This document shows, piece after piece, positions 61,399-64,000 of a DNA stretch of 64,000 bases. The notes below the pieces were generated by a model. It saw only the letters and a program-made list of their open reading frames with translations, did no database searches and was not told the origin of the DNA. Both the position numbers and the translations under genes were made by a program. This stretch comes from an uncultured Paracoccaceae bacterium. GTDB taxonomy: Bacteria; Pseudomonadota; Alphaproteobacteria; Rhodobacterales; Rhodobacteraceae. The stretch spans positions 186,001 to 250,000 of the forward strand of contig CANMIX010000002.1 in NCBI GenBank assembly GCA_947497985.1, in the 5' to 3' direction. The stretch's first letter is position 1. Each line of letters starts with the position of its first letter.

Positions 61399-63104
61399 GC
61401 GACGACAGACGGAACCGCAGCTGGTACGGCATGAAGGACAAAGATGGGTTCATCCGCCGCAGCTGGATGAAGAACCAAGGCTTCCCCGATCACGCCTTTG
61501 ACGGGCGGCCGGTGATTGGCATTTGCAACACCTGGTCCGAGTTGACACCGTGCAATTCCGGTTTGCGCGAACTGGCCGAAGGGGTCAAACGCGGCGTCTG
61601 GGAGGCGGGCGGTTTCCCAGTGGAATTCCCCGCCATGTCCCTGGGCGAGACCCAGATGAAACCCACGGCAATGCTGTTTCGCAACCTTCTGGCCATGGAC
61701 GTGGAAGAGAGCATTCGCGCCAATGGCATGGACGGGGTTGTCCTGTTGGGTGGCTGTGACAAGACCACGCCGGGGCAATTGATGGGAGCGGCTTCGGTTG
61801 ATTTGCCGACGATCGTTGTCAGTTCAGGGCCGATGCTGAACGGCAAATGGAAAGGCCGCGATCTGGGCTCGGGCACCGATGTGCGCAAGTTTGCGATGGA
61901 CGTCAAAGCAGGCGACATGACGCTCAAGGATTTTATGGCCACGGAATCCGGCATGTCGCGATCCAAAGGGGTCTGTATGACCATGGGCACGGCGTCGACC
62001 ATGTCGTCCTTATGTGAGGCGATGGGCCTGTCACTGCCGATGAACGGTTCGCTGCCGGCGGTGGATGCCCGCCGCATGGCTTTGGCGCATATGACGGGCA
62101 AACGCATTGTCGAGATGGTCCAAGAAGACCTGAAACTGTCGGACGTCATCACCAAGGCGACATTCGAAAACGCCATTCTGGCCAATGCGGCACTGGGAGG
62201 ATCGACCAATGCGGTTGTGCATCTGCTCGCGCTGGCGGGGCGCGTCGGGGTGGATCTGACTTTGGATGATTTTGAGATCGGCGCGGAAATCCCCTTGTTG
62301 GTGAATTGCATGCCGTCGGGAAAATACCTGATGGAGGACTTCTGCTATGCCGGCGGTGTGCCGGTTGTGCTGAAGGAAATTCGTCACCATTTGCGGGCGG
62401 CCAACACGGTGATGGGGAAAGATCTCAGTCATTATTTCGAGGATGCTGAGTGCTTTAATCGCGATGTGATCCACGCCTATGACGCGCCGCGCAAACCGGC
62501 GGCGGGCCTGCGCGTCTTGCGCGGCAATCTGGCACCGCGCGGGGCCATCGTGAAACCCTCGGCGGCCTCGGATCATCTGTTGGAACACGAAGGCGCGGCC
62601 TTTGTGTTTGACACCATCGAAGAGCTGAAAGCCAATATTGATCGCGACGATTTGCCGGTGGATGAGACGACCATTCTGGTGCTGAAAAACTGTGGCCCGC
62701 GGGGGTATCCGGGCATGCCGGAAGTGGGCGATATGCCGGTGCCGGCAAAATTGGTCAAACAGGGGGTGCGTGACATCGTGAGGATTTCGGATGCCCGCAT
62801 GTCTGGCACCGCCTTTGGCACCGTGATCCTGCATGTGGCGCCTGAGGCCAGCGCCGGTGGTCCCATTGCGCTGGTTGAAACCGGCGACCGCATCAAAGTT
62901 TCAGCCGCGACCGGGATCTTGGAGCTGTTGGTTGATGAGGCTGAGCTGGCGGCGCGCCGTGCCAAATGGCGCCAGCCAGACCCGCATTACACCCGTGGAT
63001 ATGCCAAAATGTACGTCGATCACGTGCTGCAGGCGGACCAGGGGGCCGATCTTGATTTTCTGGTGGGCACAGATACCCGCCCCGTTACACGGGAGAGCCA
63101 TTGA
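61395..63104 (+). CDS. IlvD/Edd-family sugar-acid dehydratase (galactonate/arabonate type)
   Basis: The protein has 569 residues from the ATG at 61395, which overlaps the galactosidase stop (ATGA). Three cysteines expected to hold the iron-sulphur cluster are C53 (ELTPCNSG), C121 (GGCDKTTPG) and C194 (SKGVCMTMG); their spacing is as in C. crescentus xylonate and rhizobial arabinonate dehydratases. Its function is to remove water from an aldonic acid, giving a 2-keto-3-deoxy acid. With the kinase DgoK two genes later, D-galactonate is the most likely substrate; L-arabonate or D-xylonate are alternatives. Confidence 0.88.
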   Translation: MSDDRRNRSWYGMKDKDGFIRRSWMKNQGFPDHAFDGRPVIGICNTWSELTPCNSGLRELAEGVKRGVWEAGGFPVEFPAMSLGETQMKPTAMLFRNLLAMDVEESIRANGMDGVVLLGGCDKTTPGQLMGAASVDLPTIVVSSGPMLNGKWKGRDLGSGTDVRKFAMDVKAGDMTLKDFMATESGMSRSKGVCMTMGTASTMSSLCEAMGLSLPMNGSLPAVDARRMALAHMTGKRIVEMVQEDLKLSDVITKATFENAILANAALGGSTNAVVHLLALAGRVGVDLTLDDFEIGAEIPLLVNCMPSGKYLMEDFCYAGGVPVVLKEIRHHLRAANTVMGKDLSHYFEDAECFNRDVIHAYDAPRKPAAGLRVLRGNLAPRGAIVKPSAASDHLLEHEGAAFVFDTIEELKANIDRDDLPVDETTILVLKNCGPRGYPGMPEVGDMPVPAKLVKQGVRDIVRISDARMSGTAFGTVILHVAPEASAGGPIALVETGDRIKVSAATGILELLVDEAELAARRAKWRQPDPHYTRGYAKMYVDHVLQADQGADLDFLVGTDTRPVTRESH

Positions 63105-63868
63105 TGTCTGCAACATTTCATGACCTGACGGATACATCCGTCTTTGTCACCGGTGGAGGCTCCGGTATTGGCGCGTTTCTCACCGATGGGTTTTTGGGGC
63201 AGGGGGCCAAGGTGGCCTTTGTTGGCCGGTCTGATGCCACGGGTTTCTGTGACGAGATGGAGGATATACACGGGGCACGCCCCCTGTTCATCCAATGTGA
63301 CATCACCGATATTGCGGCGCTCAAAGCTGCTATTGCACAGGCAAGCGCGGCCCATGGCACCGTCAAAGTGCTGGTGAACAATGCCGCCAATGACAAACGC
63401 CATGACACGTTGGAGGTCGACGAGGAATTCTGGGACTGGTCGCAGTCGATCAACCTCAAAGCCTATTTCTTTGCCTGCCAAGAGGCGATTGCCGGTATGA
63501 AGGATGCAGGCGGTGGCAGCATCATCAACTTTACCTCGATCTCTTATATGATGGGCAATGCGGGCTACCCGGCCTACACAACCGCCAATTCCGGGATCAA
63601 CGGTATGACGCGATCATTGGCGCGGGAATTTGGACCAGACAAGATCCGGGTCAATGCCATTGCACCGGGTTGGGTGCTGACCGACAAACAAAAAGAGCTG
63701 TGGGTGACCCCCGACGCCTTGGCGGCGCATCTGGATCGCCAATGCCTAAAAGACACGTTGTCGCCCGAAGATATCGTGGGGGCCGCGCTGTTTCTGGCCT
63801 CGGACGCCAGCAAGATGATGACCGGTCAGGCCATGGTGGTGGACGGCGGTGTGGTGGTAACAGGATGA
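63104..63868 (+). CDS. SDR-family sugar 1-dehydrogenase (XylB-like), Lys of YxxxK replaced
   Basis: The protein has 254 residues from the ATG at 63104, which shares one base with the previous stop. It resembles the SDR-type xylose dehydrogenase of Caulobacter: VTGGGSGIGAFLTDGF at about 15-30, LVNNAANDKRH near 92-102, INFTSIS near 142-148, the catalytic Tyr Y158, then GMTRSLAREFG and QCLKDTLSPEDI. It should oxidise an aldose, here probably galactose, to its lactone. The catalytic motif reads YTTAN: N162 takes the place of the usual Lys, which may reduce or alter activity. Confirming the base needs a second read. Confidence 0.83.
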   Translation: MSATFHDLTDTSVFVTGGGSGIGAFLTDGFLGQGAKVAFVGRSDATGFCDEMEDIHGARPLFIQCDITDIAALKAAIAQASAAHGTVKVLVNNAANDKRHDTLEVDEEFWDWSQSINLKAYFFACQEAIAGMKDAGGGSIINFTSISYMMGNAGYPAYTTANSGINGMTRSLAREFGPDKIRVNAIAPGWVLTDKQKELWVTPDALAAHLDRQCLKDTLSPEDIVGAALFLASDASKMMTGQAMVVDGGVVVTG

Positions 63869-64000
63869 GCCAGACGTCAGACCAGACCACCGCCTGGGTC
63901 GCGGTTGATTGGGGCACCACCCATATGCGTCTGTGGCGTATGGCAGAGGATGGGGCGGTATTGGCCTGTCGGTCCTGCGCCAAGGGGATGGGGCACATCC
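63865..64000 (+). CDS. dgoK: 2-dehydro-3-deoxygalactonokinase (partial)
   Basis: Only the first 45 codons are in the window; the ATG at 63865 overlaps the SDR stop (ATGA). The sequence TAWVAVDWGTTHMRLWRM, then SCAKGMGHI matches the N-terminal nucleotide-binding loop of DgoK, which phosphorylates 2-keto-3-deoxygalactonate. The next step (DgoA aldolase) and a lactonase are expected beyond the window. Confidence 0.85.
   Translation, partial: MSQTSDQTTAWVAVDWGTTHMRLWRMAEDGAVLACRSCAKGMGHI

Noticed and set aside
62031-62834. Minus-strand open frame of 267 codons
   Set aside because: It is antisense to the IlvD/Edd dehydratase with its three cluster cysteines.

Overview
The window looks like chromosomal or large-plasmid DNA of a marine alphaproteobacterium of the Rhodobacterales (Roseobacter group). 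This is inferred from the moderately high GC, the codon use, the TRAP-free but ABC-rich catabolic operons, the Zur-like palindrome, and the resemblance of nearly every protein to roseobacter families. No rRNA, tRNA, CRISPR array, phage or insertion sequence was recognised.

Positions 1-9450 hold, on the minus strand, a petrobactin-type NIS siderophore cluster: a TonB-dependent receptor, two IucA/IucC synthetases (AsbA-like and AsbB-like), an aryl-AMP ligase (AsbC-like) and, cut by the window edge, a fusion of an acyl carrier protein (AsbD-like) to a cysteine-acyltransferase-like domain (AsbE-like). A 4-hydroxybenzoate 3-hydroxylase gene (pobA) sits just upstream of the receptor and could supply the 3,4-dihydroxybenzoate building block. 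Positions 9643-13182 are a cobalamin-riboswitch-controlled DUF1636-btuD-btuF-btuC operon. Positions 13231-15241 hold a COG0523 metallochaperone gene and a DUF1826 gene behind a perfect Zur-like palindrome. Positions 15343-17499 hold a LacI regulator divergent from an inositol-dehydrogenase-like gene, with twin palindromic operators.

Positions 17868-34419 are an iron-uptake island. It has an exbB-exbD-exbD-tonB operon extended by a PepSY membrane protein and two small membrane proteins, a siderophore ABC importer (binding protein, two permeases, ATPase), a second TonB-dependent receptor with an RpiR regulator, and a complete FecI-FecR-FecA-type surface-signalling set with a recognisable ECF promoter in front of the receptor gene. 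Two details stand out in the energy-transducing complex: the second ExbD has Asn where the proton-carrying Asp is expected, and TonB lacks the usual transmembrane His.

Positions 34761-54070 are catabolic. Two large operons face each other and end at a shared hairpin near 44,440. Each is headed by a divergently transcribed IclR regulator and each carries a full branched-chain-amino-acid-type (Liv) ABC importer. The rightward one also encodes a succinate-semialdehyde-type dehydrogenase, a GST-like protein and an alpha/beta hydrolase. The leftward one encodes a metal-dependent cyclase/amidohydrolase, a cupin, an SDR, a 3-hydroxyacyl dehydrogenase and a beta-keto-acid cleavage enzyme (BKACE). The substrates are not known; this is the best candidate here for an undescribed pathway.

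Positions 54161-64000 are an alpha-galactoside utilisation locus: ABC ATPase, IclR regulator, a nested-palindrome operator, sugar-binding protein, two permeases, GH36 alpha-galactosidase, IlvD/Edd sugar-acid dehydratase, XylB-like SDR sugar dehydrogenase (with Asn in place of the catalytic Lys) and the start of 2-keto-3-deoxygalactonate kinase. Together these suggest import of alpha-galactosides and oxidation of galactose by the De Ley-Doudoroff route.
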